In this document: positions 1-8,881 of the stretch, piece after piece
Position numbering within the stretch: position 1 is the stretch's first letter
How the letters are laid out: each line of letters begins with the position of its first letter
NCBI RefSeq assembly: GCF_017968885.1
Contig: NZ_CP072913.1
Span: forward strand, 6,302,501-6,366,500
Direction of reading: 5' to 3'
Origin: Pseudomonas sp. Tri1
Lineage (GTDB): Bacteria > Pseudomonadota > Gammaproteobacteria > Pseudomonadales > Pseudomonadaceae
DNA: 64,000 nucleotides
Translations under genes and position numbers: made by a program
The notes under the pieces: generated by a model
The model's database searches: none
Told to the model about the DNA's origin: nothing
What the model saw: the letters and a program-made list of their open reading frames with translations, nothing else

Positions 1-1
1 G

Positions 2-589
2 CAGAAAGTCACCCCGCCGCCGGCCGCCAAGCCCGAAGTGCAGGAAACGGCGCCCAAGGCTGCCGTGACCACCGTGGCGCCAAAACCGAAAAAAGCCCCG
101 GCCAAGGAAGAGGTCAAGCCTGACCCCAAGCCCCAGGCCCCGGCACCGACTTTCGACAGTTCCCAGTTGTCCAGCGACATCGCCAGCCTGGAAGCCGAAC
201 TGGCCCAGGAACAGCAGCTGTACGCCAAACGCCCGCGCATCCACCGCCTGAGCGCCGCCTCGACCATGCGCGACAAGGGCGCCTGGTACAAGGACGAATG
301 GCGCAAGAAGGTCGAGCGCATCGGCAACCTCAACTACCCCGACGAAGCCCGGCGCAAACAGATCTATGGCAACCTGCGACTAATGGTCTCGATCAACCGC
401 GACGGCTCGTTGTATGAAGTGCTGGTGCTCGAATCCTCCGGCCAACCCCTGCTGGACCAGGCCGCCCAGCGGATCGTGCGCCTGGCCGCGCCGTTCGCAC
501 CGTTTACCGGCGATCTGTCGGACATCGACCGGCTGGAAATCATCCGCACCTGGAAATTCGCCCGGGGCGACCGCCTGTCCAGTAACTGA
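2..589 (+). CDS. tonB3: TonB-family energy transducer, C-terminal part
   Basis: The reading frame is open from base 2, so the N-terminus (the membrane anchor) lies outside the window. The visible part begins with a Pro/Lys/Ala-rich stretch rich in PKP and KPE motifs, as in the periplasm-spanning region of TonB, then a charged segment, then a TonB C-terminal domain around the NYPDEARRKQIYGNLRLMV motif, ending in LDIIRTWKF-like sequence (LEIIRTWKFARG). TonB proteins transmit proton-motive force from ExbB/ExbD to outer-membrane receptors. The symbol is given because of the position directly before algH and ruvX, which is where I recall tonB3 (twitching-motility linked) in P. aeruginosa. That assignment is inference from context; membership of the TonB family is clear. 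Confidence 0.85.
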   Translation, partial: QKVTPPPAAKPEVQETAPKAAVTTVAPKPKKAPAKEEVKPDPKPQAPAPTFDSSQLSSDIASLEAELAQEQQLYAKRPRIHRLSAASTMRDKGAWYKDEWRKKVERIGNLNYPDEARRKQIYGNLRLMVSINRDGSLYEVLVLESSGQPLLDQAAQRIVRLAAPFAPFTGDLSDIDRLEIIRTWKFARGDRLSSN

Positions 590-623
590 CACACCGCCAA
601 TCTTTTAGCCAGTATGAACATCC

Positions 624-710
624 TGTGGGAGCGAGCCTGCTCGCGAAGCCATTTGTCATTCAGCATGGAAGCGACTGATACACCGCATCGCGAGCAGGCT
701 CGCTCCCACA
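624..710. repeat. REP inverted pair (REPIN)
   Basis: Two copies of the GTGGGAGCGAGC-type REP sequence face each other: TGTGGGAGCGAGCCTGCTCG at 624-643 and its reverse-complement form ending GCTCGCTCCCACA at 710. About 40 bases separate them. It fills the gap between tonB and algH. Confidence 0.9.
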
Positions 711-788
711 AGGGATTTGTGTCCGCCAGACGATTTCCTGCACATCCCCAGCTTGTCAGTTCGGCCCTGCGCCGCCACACTAGCGCCT

Positions 789-1358
789 ATGAAAAACGTC
801 AGCCCCACCTACCTCAAGCATCACTTCCTGATCGCCATGCCGCACATGGCCGATCCGAATTTTGCCCATACCTTGACCTACATTGTCGAGCACACGGCCA
901 ATGGGGCCATGGGGCTGGTGATCAATCGCCCGCAGGAGTTGAATCTGGCGGACATTCTTGAGCAGTTGCGCCCCGACGTTGAACCGCCGCTCTTGTGCCA
1001 GCACGTGCCGATTTTCATCGGCGGCCCGGTGCAGACCGACCGCGGCTTCGTACTCCACCCGTCGGGCCCCAAATACCAGGCCACCGTGGACCTGGACGGC
1101 GTATCGCTGTCCACCTCCCAGGACGTGCTGTTCGCCATCGCCGACGGCGTCGGCCCGGAGAAAAGCCTGATCGCCCTCGGCTATGCCGGCTGGGAACCTG
1201 GGCAACTGGAAGCCGAACTGGCCGATAACGCCTGGCTGACCTGCCCGTTCGACGCCGACATCCTGTTCAACACCAGCAGCGAACTGCGCCTGGAAGCGGC
1301 GGCCAGCCGGTTGGGGGTCAACCTCAGCCTGCTGACCAGCCAGGCAGGACACGCCTGA
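789..1358 (+). CDS. algH: YqgE/AlgH family protein (UPF0301)
   Basis: A 189-residue protein starting MKNVSPTYLKHHFLIAMPHM, which is the usual N-terminus of the YqgE/AlgH family (about 185-190 residues). An in-frame ATG exists upstream at 717, but the added 24 residues are not family-like and run into REP-derived sequence, so 789 is preferred. The family is cytoplasmic and of uncertain biochemical function; in P. aeruginosa AlgH has been linked to alginate regulation. Its stop overlaps the ruvX start by one base (TGATG), so the two are translationally coupled. The pairing algH-ruvX upstream of pyr genes is conserved in gammaproteobacteria. Confidence 0.9.
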   Translation: MKNVSPTYLKHHFLIAMPHMADPNFAHTLTYIVEHTANGAMGLVINRPQELNLADILEQLRPDVEPPLLCQHVPIFIGGPVQTDRGFVLHPSGPKYQATVDLDGVSLSTSQDVLFAIADGVGPEKSLIALGYAGWEPGQLEAELADNAWLTCPFDADILFNTSSELRLEAAASRLGVNLSLLTSQAGHA

Positions 1359-1795
1359 TGGCGCTGCGCTTGTTGCTGGGCTTCGATTACGGCACCAAAC
1401 AGATCGGCGTGGCGGTCGGCCAGGTCATCACCGGCCAGGCCCGCGAGTTGTGCACCTTGAAGGCGCAGAATGGCGTTCCGGACTGGAACCAGGTCGAAGC
1501 GCTGATCAAGGAGTGGAAACCCGATGCCGTGGTGGTCGGCCTGCCGCTGAACATGGACGGCACGCCCAGCGATATGTGCCTGCGCGCCGAAAAGTTCGCC
1601 CGCCGGCTCAATGGCCGCTTCAACCTGCCCTTCTATACCCATGACGAGCGCCTGACCACCTTCGAGGCCAAGGGTGAACGCCTGGTGCGCGGCGGGCAGA
1701 AAGGCAGTTACCGCGACAACCCGGTGGACGCCATCGCTGCCGCCTTGCTGCTGCAAGGTTGGCTCGACGCCAACGCCGCCCTGTTTGAAACCTGA
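1358..1795 (+). CDS. ruvX: Putative pre-16S rRNA nuclease / Holliday junction resolvase RuvX (YqgF)
   Basis: A 145-residue protein of the YqgF family with an RNase H-like fold. The first acidic active-site strand is visible as [16 protein letters not shown] (residues 4-19), and the last as the C-terminal [14 protein letters not shown]. YqgF in E. coli acts in maturation of the 16S rRNA 5' end; the Holliday junction resolvase role is older and less certain. Length is typical. It overlaps the algH stop by one base and is followed by an intrinsic terminator at 1804-1830. Confidence 0.93.
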   Translation: MALRLLLGFDYGTKQIGVAVGQVITGQARELCTLKAQNGVPDWNQVEALIKEWKPDAVVVGLPLNMDGTPSDMCLRAEKFARRLNGRFNLPFYTHDERLTTFEAKGERLVRGGQKGSYRDNPVDAIAAALLLQGWLDANAALFET

Positions 1796-1803
1796 TTTTT
1801 TAC

Positions 1804-1830
1804 AAAGCGCCGCCAAGGCGCTTTCTTTTA
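1804..1830 (+). terminator. Intrinsic terminator after ruvX
   Basis: Perfect 8-base-pair stem AAAGCGCC/GGCGCTTT (1804-1811 with 1817-1824) with loop GCCAA, followed by CTTTTA. It separates algH-ruvX from pyrR. No alternative antiterminator pairing was obvious. Confidence 0.8.
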
Positions 1831-1880
1831 GCGATAAGCCGCGCCACTCACCACCGGCCCGGGAACCTGAAGGAGCCAGC

Positions 1881-2387
1881 ATGAGCCTGCCCAATCCTGC
1901 CGAACTGATCAGCCAGATGGCGATCCGTCTCACGGCACACCTGGAACAACGCGGCATCAGCGAACCGCGCTACATCGGCATTCGCACCGGTGGCGTCTGG
2001 GTCGCCCAGGCCTTGCTCGATGAACTGGGCAGCCAATCGCCGCTGGGCATCCTGGACGTGTCCTTCTATCGCGACGACTTCAGCCAGAGCGGCCTGCACC
2101 CCCAAGTACGTCCCTCGGCCCTGCCGTTCGAGATCGAAGGCCAGCACCTGGTCTTGATCGACGACGTACTGATGAGCGGCCGGACTATCCGCGCCGCCAT
2201 GAACGAACTGTTCGACTACGGCCGCCCGGCCAGCGTGACCCTGGTATGCCTGTTGGACCTGGACGCTGCCGAACTGCCGATCCGTCCGAACGTGGTCGGC
2301 GCGACGCTGACGCTGGCGGCCCACGAGCGAGTCAAGCTCTCCGGCCCCTCGCCGCTGCAACTCGAACTGCAAGACCTTGCCCTTTAA
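1881..2387 (+). CDS. pyrR: Bifunctional pyr operon regulator / uracil phosphoribosyltransferase PyrR
   Basis: A 168-residue type I phosphoribosyltransferase. The PRPP-binding loop is [18 protein letters not shown] at about residues 90-107. Upstream, AGGAG lies at 1871-1875 before the ATG at 1881; longer in-frame extensions overlap ruvX and are not family-like. PyrR family members convert uracil and PRPP to UMP and/or regulate pyrimidine genes. In pseudomonads pyrR heads the pyrR-pyrB-pyrC' operon, which is the arrangement here (24 bases to pyrB). The Bacillus-type mRNA-binding attenuation mechanism should not be assumed; no attenuator was visible in the short leader. Confidence 0.92.
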   Translation: MSLPNPAELISQMAIRLTAHLEQRGISEPRYIGIRTGGVWVAQALLDELGSQSPLGILDVSFYRDDFSQSGLHPQVRPSALPFEIEGQHLVLIDDVLMSGRTIRAAMNELFDYGRPASVTLVCLLDLDAAELPIRPNVVGATLTLAAHERVKLSGPSPLQLELQDLAL

Positions 2388-2411
2388 CTGCCCTTGTAAG
2401 AGTCCATCGCG

Positions 2412-3416
2412 ATGACGCCTCTCGAAACCAAGCGCCCGCTGCAGCTCAACGATCAGGGCCAGCTGCGGCACTTCCTGTCCCTCGACGGCCTGCGCCGCGA
2501 GCTGTTGACGGAAATCCTCGACACTGCCGACTCATTCCTCGAGGTCGGCGCCCGGGCGGTGAAGAAAGTCCCGTTGCTGCGCGGCAAGACCGTGTGCAAC
2601 GTGTTCTTCGAAAACTCCACCCGTACCCGCACCACCTTCGAACTGGCGGCCCAGCGGTTGTCGGCGGACGTGATCACCCTGAACGTTTCCACGTCCTCGG
2701 CGAGCAAGGGCGAAACCCTGCTCGACACCTTGCGCAACCTCGAAGCCATGGCCGCCGACATGTTCGTCGTGCGTCACGGTGATTCCGGCGCGGCGCACTT
2801 CATTGCCGAACACGTGTGCCCGCAAGTGGCGATCATCAACGGCGGCGACGGCCGTCATGCCCACCCAACCCAGGGCATGCTGGACATGCTGACCATCCGC
2901 CGGCACAAGGGCAGCTTCGAGAACCTCTCGGTGGCGATCGTCGGCGACATCCTGCACTCACGAGTGGCCCGCTCGAACATGCTGGCCCTCAAGACCCTCG
3001 GCTGCCCGGACATCCGCGTGATCGCGCCGAAAACCCTGCTGCCCATCGGCGTCGAGCAATACGGCGTGAAGGTTTACACCGACATGACCGAAGGCCTCAA
3101 GGATGTCGACGTGGTGATCATGCTGCGCCTGCAGCGTGAACGCATGACCGGCGGCCTGCTGCCCAGCGAAGGCGAGTTCTACCGCCTGTTCGGCCTGACC
3201 ACCGCCCGTTTGGCCGGGGCCAAGCCGGACGCCATCGTCATGCACCCGGGGCCGATCAACCGCGGCGTGGAAATCGAATCAGCGGTGGCTGACGGGCCAC
3301 ACTCAGTGATCCTCAACCAGGTGACCTACGGCATCGCCATCCGCATGGCCGTGCTGTCCATGGCCATGAGCGGGCAAACGGCCCAGCGCCAATTCGACCA
3401 GGAGAACGCCCAGTGA
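2412..3416 (+). CDS. pyrB: Aspartate carbamoyltransferase catalytic subunit
   Basis: A 334-residue ATCase. The carbamoyl phosphate-binding motif STRTR is at residues 69-73 within [13 protein letters not shown], and the [11 protein letters not shown] motif lies in the middle. ATCase condenses carbamoyl phosphate with aspartate in the second step of UMP synthesis. Pseudomonas PyrB is longer at the N-terminus than E. coli PyrB (about 311 residues) and carries the nucleotide effector site there; the extra residues [17 protein letters not shown] fit this. It works as a dodecamer with PyrC'. Its stop overlaps the GTG start of pyrC' (GTGA), which favours matched synthesis of the two subunits. Confidence 0.96.
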   Translation: MTPLETKRPLQLNDQGQLRHFLSLDGLRRELLTEILDTADSFLEVGARAVKKVPLLRGKTVCNVFFENSTRTRTTFELAAQRLSADVITLNVSTSSASKGETLLDTLRNLEAMAADMFVVRHGDSGAAHFIAEHVCPQVAIINGGDGRHAHPTQGMLDMLTIRRHKGSFENLSVAIVGDILHSRVARSNMLALKTLGCPDIRVIAPKTLLPIGVEQYGVKVYTDMTEGLKDVDVVIMLRLQRERMTGGLLPSEGEFYRLFGLTTARLAGAKPDAIVMHPGPINRGVEIESAVADGPHSVILNQVTYGIAIRMAVLSMAMSGQTAQRQFDQENAQ

Positions 3417-4684
3417 AGCTCAGCATTCTCGGCGCACGCGTGATCGATCCAGCCAGTGGCCTGGATCAAGTGACTGATATCCATATCGATGCCTGCAAGA
3501 TCGTCGCCCTGGGCGCCGCGCCAGCCGGTTTCGTCGCGGTCCAGACCCTCGACGCCCAAGGCCTGGTGGCCGCCCCTGGCCTGGTGGACCTGAACGTCGC
3601 CCTGCGCGAACCCGGTTACAGCCGCAAGGGCAGTATTGTCAGCGAAACCCGCGCCGCCGCCGCCGGTGGCGTGACCAGCCTGTGCTGCCCACCGCAGACC
3701 AAACCGGTGCTGGACACCTCGGCCGTGGCCGAACTGATCCTCGACCGCGCCCGCGAAGCCGGCAACACCAAGGTCTTCCCCATTGGCGCGTTGAGCAAGG
3801 GTCTGGATGGCGAGCAACTGGCCGAGCTCATTGCCCTGCGCGACGCTGGTTGCGTGGCGTTCGGCAACGGCCTGAACAGCTTCCGTAACACCCGCACCCT
3901 GTGCCGCGCCCTGGAATACGCGGCGACTTTCGGCCTGACGGTGATCTTCAACTCCCAGGATCACGACCTGGCCGAAGGCGGCCTGGCCCACGAAGGCCCG
4001 ACCGCCAGTTTCCTCGGCCTGCCGGGCATTCCGGAAACCGCCGAGACCGTGGCCCTGGCCCGGGACCTGCTGCTGGTGGAACAAAGCGGCGTGCGCGCGC
4101 ACTTCAGCCAACTGACCAGTGCCCGCGGCGCGGCGCTGATCGCCCAGGCCCAGGCCCGTGGCCTGCCGGTGACCGCCGATGTGGCGCTGTACCAACTGAT
4201 CCTGACCGACGAAGCGCTGATCGACTTCAACAGCGTTTATCACGTCCAGCCGCCGCTGCGCACCCGCGCCGACCGCGATGGCTTGCGCGAGGCGCTGAAG
4301 TCCGGGGTGATCTCGGCCATCTCCAGCCATCACCAACCCCACGAACGCGATGCCAAGCTGGCACCGTTCGGCGCCACCGAGCCGGGCATCAGCAGCGTCG
4401 AGTTGCTGCTGCCGCTGGCCCTGACCCTGGTGGAAGACGGCCTGCTCGACCTGCCGACCTTGCTGGCGCGCCTGAGTGCCGGCCCGGCCCAGGCGCTGCA
4501 ATTGCCGGCGGGAAAACTGGCGGTTGGCGCAGCGGCGGACCTGGTGCTGTTCGACCCCAGCGCGTCCACCGTGGCCGGCGAAGCCTGGCGCTCCAAGGGC
4601 GACAACTGCCCGTTCCTTGGCCACAGCCTGCCGGGTGTGGTGCGCTATACCCTGATGGATGGGCGGATCACCCACCAGGCCTGA
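3413..4684 (+). CDS. pyrC': Non-catalytic dihydroorotase homologue PyrC' (ATCase structural subunit)
   Basis: A 423-residue amidohydrolase-fold protein that starts at GTG 3413, overlapping the pyrB stop and preceded by AGGAGA. Type I dihydroorotases bind zinc through a D-x-H-x-H motif after the first strand; here the corresponding segment is D-L-N-V-A (residues 59-63, in [13 protein letters not shown]), so both histidines are gone. The downstream LREPG and the C-terminal amidohydrolase region are kept. In P. putida the equivalent PyrC' is inactive and is needed for assembly of active ATCase, while true dihydroorotases are encoded elsewhere. The motif loss is seen directly; the structural role is established for the homologue. 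Confidence 0.93.
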   Translation: MKLSILGARVIDPASGLDQVTDIHIDACKIVALGAAPAGFVAVQTLDAQGLVAAPGLVDLNVALREPGYSRKGSIVSETRAAAAGGVTSLCCPPQTKPVLDTSAVAELILDRAREAGNTKVFPIGALSKGLDGEQLAELIALRDAGCVAFGNGLNSFRNTRTLCRALEYAATFGLTVIFNSQDHDLAEGGLAHEGPTASFLGLPGIPETAETVALARDLLLVEQSGVRAHFSQLTSARGAALIAQAQARGLPVTADVALYQLILTDEALIDFNSVYHVQPPLRTRADRDGLREALKSGVISAISSHHQPHERDAKLAPFGATEPGISSVELLLPLALTLVEDGLLDLPTLLARLSAGPAQALQLPAGKLAVGAAADLVLFDPSASTVAGEAWRSKGDNCPFLGHSLPGVVRYTLMDGRITHQA

Positions 4685-4699
4685 TACCGCGTCGTTCCT

Positions 4700-4793
4700 A
4701 TCGCAAGCGAGCTCGCTCCCACAGGGGGATCTTCGGTGAACACATGATCTGTGAACACCTCGATCCATGTGGGAGCGAGCTTGCTCGCGATAC
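4700..4793. repeat. REP inverted pair (REPIN)
   Basis: A REP in reverse orientation (GCTCGCTCCCACA near 4711-4722) faces a second copy, TGTGGGAGCGAGCTTGCTCG (4769-4788). The inner spacer contains TGTGAACACCTCG, which recurs in the element at 6124-6224. It lies between the convergent pyrC' and TM2 genes. Confidence 0.88.
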
Positions 4794-4806
4794 AGGCGAC
4801 TCGGTC

Positions 4807-5235
4807 TTACTGGAACGCCCCCCGCTTCTGCGCATTGCGAATCGAGATCTGATCGTTCAGCGTCCAGAAGTCATACAGCACCCCCAGGAAAAACACCCCG
4901 CCGGTCAGCAGGTAAACGATCCCGCTGAGCCATTTGCCCTGATACATGCGGTGTACGCCAAATACGCCGAGAAACGTCAGCAGGATCCACGCCACGGTGT
5001 ACTCGATGGGCCCCGGGGTGAACCGCAGGTCCGCTTCGCGATCCATGGCCGGGATCAGGAACAGGTCGATCAACCAGCCGATGCCCAGCAGGCCGAAGGT
5101 GAAAAACCAGATCGTGCCGGTGACCGGCCTGCCGTAATAGAAGCGGTGAGCCCCGGTAAAACCGAAAATCCACAGCAAGTAGCCGATGACTTTGCTGTGG
5201 GTATCGCCGGTTACGCCCTGCTGATAGCTGTTCAT
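4807..5235 (-). CDS. TM2 domain-containing membrane protein
   Basis: A 142-residue protein starting MNSYQQGVTGDTHSKVIGYL. It contains two copies of a TM2-like unit: KVIGYLLWIFGFTGAHRFYYG with a following FFTFGLLGIGWLIDLFLI, and a second VAWILLTFLGVFGVHRMYQG with a following GGVFFLGVLYDFW. Each has the G-x-H-R-x-Y motif between hydrophobic helices. The start at 5235 follows AGAGG on the minus strand; longer versions add a basic non-family extension. TM2 proteins are inner-membrane proteins of unknown function. It is single, convergent with pyrC' and divergent from the NlpC/P60 gene. Confidence 0.88.
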   Translation of the reverse strand: MNSYQQGVTGDTHSKVIGYLLWIFGFTGAHRFYYGRPVTGTIWFFTFGLLGIGWLIDLFLIPAMDREADLRFTPGPIEYTVAWILLTFLGVFGVHRMYQGKWLSGIVYLLTGGVFFLGVLYDFWTLNDQISIRNAQKRGAFQ

Positions 5236-5485
5236 GAATGGCCTCTTTTGCCTCGATAGATAAATTTGTTCGGATTTTTTGTGACTTTTTTGTGTCTCGC
5301 CGACAGGCGGTCCTGAGCGACTTTGAACCAAGGAAACCCCCGTGGTGTCGGGGTTCTGTCGGACAATCGGGTCAATTTGTCGCAATCATGCGGGGTTCGC
5401 GCCAGGTTTCGAATCGACAAACGGCCTCGGAACAGCGAAAAAAGCTGTTATAAAGTTGCGCGCTAACCTTTAAGAGCCCTGCCTA

Positions 5486-6097
5486 ATGCGTCCATTTTTC
5501 AAGACATGGCTGACCATTTGCCTATTATTGCCCCTGGCCGCCCACGCCACCAACCGTGAGCAACGTCTTCCCAACGTCAACGGCTACACCCCGAAATCCC
5601 ATGTTTCTGCTTCTTTAAGCAAGAACAAGCCAAGCGCCGAGCGCCTGGGTTCCGCCAACAGCAAGCTGGTCCCACCGATGGCGACCAAAGCGAGCAGCAA
5701 CGTGCTGAGCCGTGCCGTGAATGTACTGGGCACACCTTATCGTTGGGGCGGCAGCAGCCCAAGTAAAGGTTTCGATTGCAGCGGTTTGGTGAAATACGCC
5801 TTCAATGACGCCACCTTCGACCTGCCGCGCACCTCCAATGCGATGGCTGCCGGTCATGGCGAGAAAGTCGATCGCAAGGATCTCAAGCCCGGTGACCTGA
5901 TTTTCTTCAAGCTCAAGAGCCGCCGGGTCAATCACGTGGCCATTTACCTGGGCAACGACCGCTTCATCCACGCCCCACGCCGTGGCAAGTCGGTGAGCAT
6001 CGATACCTTGAACAAACCGTACTGGGACACCCACTATGTGGTGGCCAAGCGGGTTCTGCCGAAAGAGCCGGGTGGTTTGCGGGTGGTTCAGCGCTGA
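5486..6097 (+). CDS. NlpC/P60-family peptidoglycan hydrolase
   Basis: A 203-residue secreted protein. Residues 1-22 form a signal peptide (basic MRPFFKTW, hydrophobic core, then AAHATN). The C-terminal NlpC/P60 domain starts near residue 73, with the catalytic Cys98 in GFDCSGLVKYAF, His150 in RVNHVAIYLG and a third polar position at His162 in FIHAPRRGK. Such enzymes cleave gamma-D-Glu-diaminopimelate bonds in cell-wall peptides. No cell-wall binding domain is visible; residues 23-72 are a low-complexity linker. The 250 bases upstream hold a TATAAA at 5449-5454 within a small hairpin, which could be a promoter but has no good -35. Confidence 0.9.
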   Translation: MRPFFKTWLTICLLLPLAAHATNREQRLPNVNGYTPKSHVSASLSKNKPSAERLGSANSKLVPPMATKASSNVLSRAVNVLGTPYRWGGSSPSKGFDCSGLVKYAFNDATFDLPRTSNAMAAGHGEKVDRKDLKPGDLIFFKLKSRRVNHVAIYLGNDRFIHAPRRGKSVSIDTLNKPYWDTHYVVAKRVLPKEPGGLRVVQR

Positions 6098-6123
6098 TCC
6101 GGCATTTGTGTCGCGGCTGACTG

Positions 6124-6224
6124 CCCCATCGCGAGCAAGCTCGCTCCCACACTTGATCTTCAGTGGCCACATAATTTGTGAACACCTCGGACCAAATGTG
6201 GGAGCGAGCTTGCTCGCGATGGGG
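6124..6224. repeat. REP inverted pair (REPIN)
   Basis: Outer arms CCCCATCGCGAGCAAGCTCG (6124-6143) and their mirror ending GCTCGCGATGGGG (6224) are perfect inverted copies. The spacer carries TGTGAACACCTCGG, shared with the element at 4700-4793. It lies between the convergent NlpC/P60 gene and pilT. Confidence 0.92.
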
Positions 6225-6247
6225 CCTGCAAAAACGCTGCAAGCTCC

Positions 6248-7282
6248 CTAGAAGTTATCCGGCGTACGCGCCCGCTCCCGGGCATGTTCGCGGCTGATCA
6301 AGCCCTTGCTCACCAAATCCTTCAAGCACATGTCCAGCGTCTGCATCCCCAGCGAACCGCCGGTCTGGATCGACGAGTACATCTGCGCCACTTTGTCTTC
6401 GCGGATCAGGTTCCGGATCGCCGAGGTCCCCAGCATGATTTCATGAGCGGCGATCCGGCCACCGCCGATTTTCTTGACCAGCGTCTGGGAAATCACCGCC
6501 TGCAACGATTCCGACAACATCGAGCGAACCATGGACTTCTCGTCCCCCGGGAACACGTCCACCACCCGGTCGATGGTCTTGGCCGCCGACGTGGTGTGCA
6601 AGGTGCCGAACACCAGGTGCCCGGTTTCAGCGGCGGTCAGGGCCAGGCGGATGGTCTCCAGGTCGCGCATCTCCCCCACCAGGATCACGTCCGGGTCTTC
6701 CCGCAGAGCCGAGCGCAGGGCCGTGGAAAAGCTTTGGGTGTCGCGGTGTACTTCGCGCTGGTTGATCAGGCATTTGCGCGGTTCGTGGACGAATTCGATG
6801 GGGTCTTCGATGGTGAGGATGTGATGGTGCTTGTGGTTGTTCAAGTGGTCGATCATCGCCGCCAGGGTGGTGGACTTGCCTGAACCGGTCGGCCCGGTCA
6901 CCAACACCAGCCCGCGCGGCGCTTCGGTCACTTTGCGAAACACTTCGCCCATCCCCAGGTCTTCCATGGTCAGGACTTTCGACGGGATGGTGCGAAACAC
7001 CGCCCCCGCACCGCGATTCTGATTGAAGGCGTTGACCCGAAACCGCGCCACACCTGGAACATCAAAGGAAAAATCGGTTTCCAGAAACTTCTCGTAATCC
7101 ACCCGTTGCCGGTCGTTCATGATGTCGTAGATCAGCTCATGAACCTGCTTGTGGTCCAGCGCCGGCAGGTTGATACGTCGCACATCGCCATCGACGCGGA
7201 TCATCGGCGGCAGCCCGGCGGACAGGTGCAGGTCCGACGCGCCCTGCTTGGCGCTGAACGCCAGTAACTCAGTGATATCCAT
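6248..7282 (-). CDS. pilT: Type IV pilus retraction ATPase PilT
   Basis: A 344-residue secretion ATPase, the standard PilT length. Walker A is GPTGSGKST at about residues 130-138, Walker B is in RSALREDPDVILVGEMRDLET, and the C-terminal AIRNLIREDK motif needed for retraction in PilT is present. It powers pilus disassembly at the inner-membrane base and thus twitching motility. The start MDITELLAFSAKQ at 7282 follows GAGGAG on the minus strand; an in-frame ATG four codons earlier overlaps that site. No pilU follows it here; the downstream space is a REP pair. Confidence 0.95.
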   Translation of the reverse strand: MDITELLAFSAKQGASDLHLSAGLPPMIRVDGDVRRINLPALDHKQVHELIYDIMNDRQRVDYEKFLETDFSFDVPGVARFRVNAFNQNRGAGAVFRTIPSKVLTMEDLGMGEVFRKVTEAPRGLVLVTGPTGSGKSTTLAAMIDHLNNHKHHHILTIEDPIEFVHEPRKCLINQREVHRDTQSFSTALRSALREDPDVILVGEMRDLETIRLALTAAETGHLVFGTLHTTSAAKTIDRVVDVFPGDEKSMVRSMLSESLQAVISQTLVKKIGGGRIAAHEIMLGTSAIRNLIREDKVAQMYSSIQTGGSLGMQTLDMCLKDLVSKGLISREHARERARTPDNF

Positions 7283-7335
7283 AGCGCTCCTCAATTCCAG
7301 TAGAATGCCGCGAACCTCACCGCTGGCGCTTCTTT

Positions 7336-8016
7336 ATGTCCACGATAGCAGACAACATCGCTCAGGTTAGATCGCGTATCCGCGCTGCGGAGCAGGCCGC
7401 CCAGCGCGCCGAACACAGCGTCCAGCTGCTGGCCGTGAGCAAGACCAAGCCCGCCCAAGCCCTGCGCGAAGCCTATGCCGCCGGCCTGCGGGACTTCGGC
7501 GAGAACTACCTGCAAGAGGCACTGGGCAAACAGGCCGAACTGACCGACCTGCCCTTGATCTGGCACTTCATCGGCCCCATTCAATCGAACAAGACGCGCG
7601 CTATTGCCGAACATTTCGACTGGGTGCATTCCGTGGATCGCTTGAAAGTTGCACAACGCCTGTCCGAGCAACGCCCCGCCGAACTGCCGCCGTTGAACAT
7701 CTGCATCCAGGTCAATGTCAGCGGCGAAGCCAGCAAGTCCGGTTGCACGCCCACGGACCTGCCTGCGCTGGCGAATGCCATCAGCGCCCTGCCCCGCCTG
7801 AAACTGCGCGGGTTGATGGCGATTCCCGAGCCGACCGACGATCGTGCGGCCCAGGACGCGGCCTTCGCCGCCGTTCAACAGCTGCAGGCCAGCCTGGAGC
7901 TGCCATTGGACACACTGTCCATGGGCATGAGCCATGACCTCGAATCAGCTATTGCCCAGGGTGCCACTTGGGTGCGCATCGGTACTGCCCTGTTTGGCGC
8001 GCGCGACTATAGCTAA
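7336..8016 (+). CDS. yggS: PLP-binding homeostasis protein YggS (PLPBP)
   Basis: A 226-residue alanine-racemase-fold single-domain protein. The PLP Schiff-base lysine is Lys36 in LLAVSKTKPA, and the phosphate-binding SMGMSHDLESAI segment is near the C-terminus. YggS/PROSC carries PLP and keeps vitamin B6 and amino-acid pools balanced. It is divergent from pilT (53 bases) and heads the conserved yggS-proC-yggT-yggU run. Confidence 0.93.
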   Translation: MSTIADNIAQVRSRIRAAEQAAQRAEHSVQLLAVSKTKPAQALREAYAAGLRDFGENYLQEALGKQAELTDLPLIWHFIGPIQSNKTRAIAEHFDWVHSVDRLKVAQRLSEQRPAELPPLNICIQVNVSGEASKSGCTPTDLPALANAISALPRLKLRGLMAIPEPTDDRAAQDAAFAAVQQLQASLELPLDTLSMGMSHDLESAIAQGATWVRIGTALFGARDYS

Positions 8017-8052
8017 GCCATGCCGACCCCACTCTCTAATCAAGGACCTGTC

Positions 8053-8871
8053 ATGAGCAACACGCGTATTGCCTTCATTGGCGCCGGCAACATGGCCGCC
8101 AGCCTGATCGGCGGCCTGCGGGCCAAGGGCCTGGACGCTTCGCAGATTCGCGCCAGCGATCCGGGTGAAGAGACCCGCACCCGGGTAAGCGCCGAGCACG
8201 GCATCGAAACCTTCGCCGACAACGCCCAGGCCATCGACGGCGTGGACGTCATCGTGCTGGCGGTCAAGCCGCAAGCGATGAAAACCGTGTGCCAAGCCCT
8301 TCGCCCCAGCCTCAAGCCCCATCAATTGGTGGTGTCGATTGCCGCCGGCATTACTTGCGCCAGCATGAACAACTGGCTCGGCGAGCAACCGATCGTACGC
8401 TGCATGCCCAACACCCCGGCGCTGCTGCGCCAGGGCGTCAGCGGGCTGTTCGCCACCGCACAGGTAAGCGCCGCACAACGCCAGCAGGCCGAAGAGCTGT
8501 TGTCGGCGGTGGGCCTCGCGCTGTGGCTGGAAACCGAGCAACAACTGGACGCCGTCACCGCCGTCTCCGGCTCCGGGCCGGCGTATTTCTTCCTGCTGAT
8601 CGAAGCCATGACCGCCGCTGGCGAAAAACTCGGCCTGCCGCGGGACATCGCCGCCAAGCTGACGTTGCAGACTGCCCTGGGCGCCGCGCACATGGCAGTG
8701 TCCAGCGACGTCGACGCCGCCGAGTTGCGGCGCCGCGTGACCTCACCGGCCGGCACCACCGAAGCGGCCATCAAATCGTTCCAGACCGGGGGCTTCGAAG
8801 CCCTGGTGGAAAAAGCACTCGGCGCCGCCGCGCACCGCTCGGCCGAAATGGCCGAACAACTGGGCCAATAA
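8053..8871 (+). CDS. proC: Pyrroline-5-carboxylate reductase
   Basis: A 272-residue protein with the NAD(P)-binding Rossmann motif IAFIGAGNMAASLIGG at residues 6-21 and the family signature near the C-terminus (ELRRRVTSPAGTTEAAI). It makes proline from pyrroline-5-carboxylate with NADPH. The start at 8053 (MSNTRIAF) is chosen over an in-frame ATG at 8020 because AAGGA precedes it and the family begins there. It lies 36 bases after yggS. Confidence 0.95.
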   Translation: MSNTRIAFIGAGNMAASLIGGLRAKGLDASQIRASDPGEETRTRVSAEHGIETFADNAQAIDGVDVIVLAVKPQAMKTVCQALRPSLKPHQLVVSIAAGITCASMNNWLGEQPIVRCMPNTPALLRQGVSGLFATAQVSAAQRQQAEELLSAVGLALWLETEQQLDAVTAVSGSGPAYFFLLIEAMTAAGEKLGLPRDIAAKLTLQTALGAAHMAVSSDVDAAELRRRVTSPAGTTEAAIKSFQTGGFEALVEKALGAAAHRSAEMAEQLGQ

Positions 8872-8881
8872 GGAGCCATTC

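Noticed and set aside
1804..1880. PyrR-controlled attenuator in the pyrR leader
   Set aside because: Only a single terminator hairpin is visible, placed right after ruvX; no competing antiterminator or PyrR-binding loop could be drawn.
3326..4768. A 480-codon open frame on the minus strand opposite pyrC'
   Set aside because: Composition is the mirror of a GC-rich codon pattern (Gly/Gln/Ala/Arg runs), no known domain, and the plus strand encodes a clear PyrC'.
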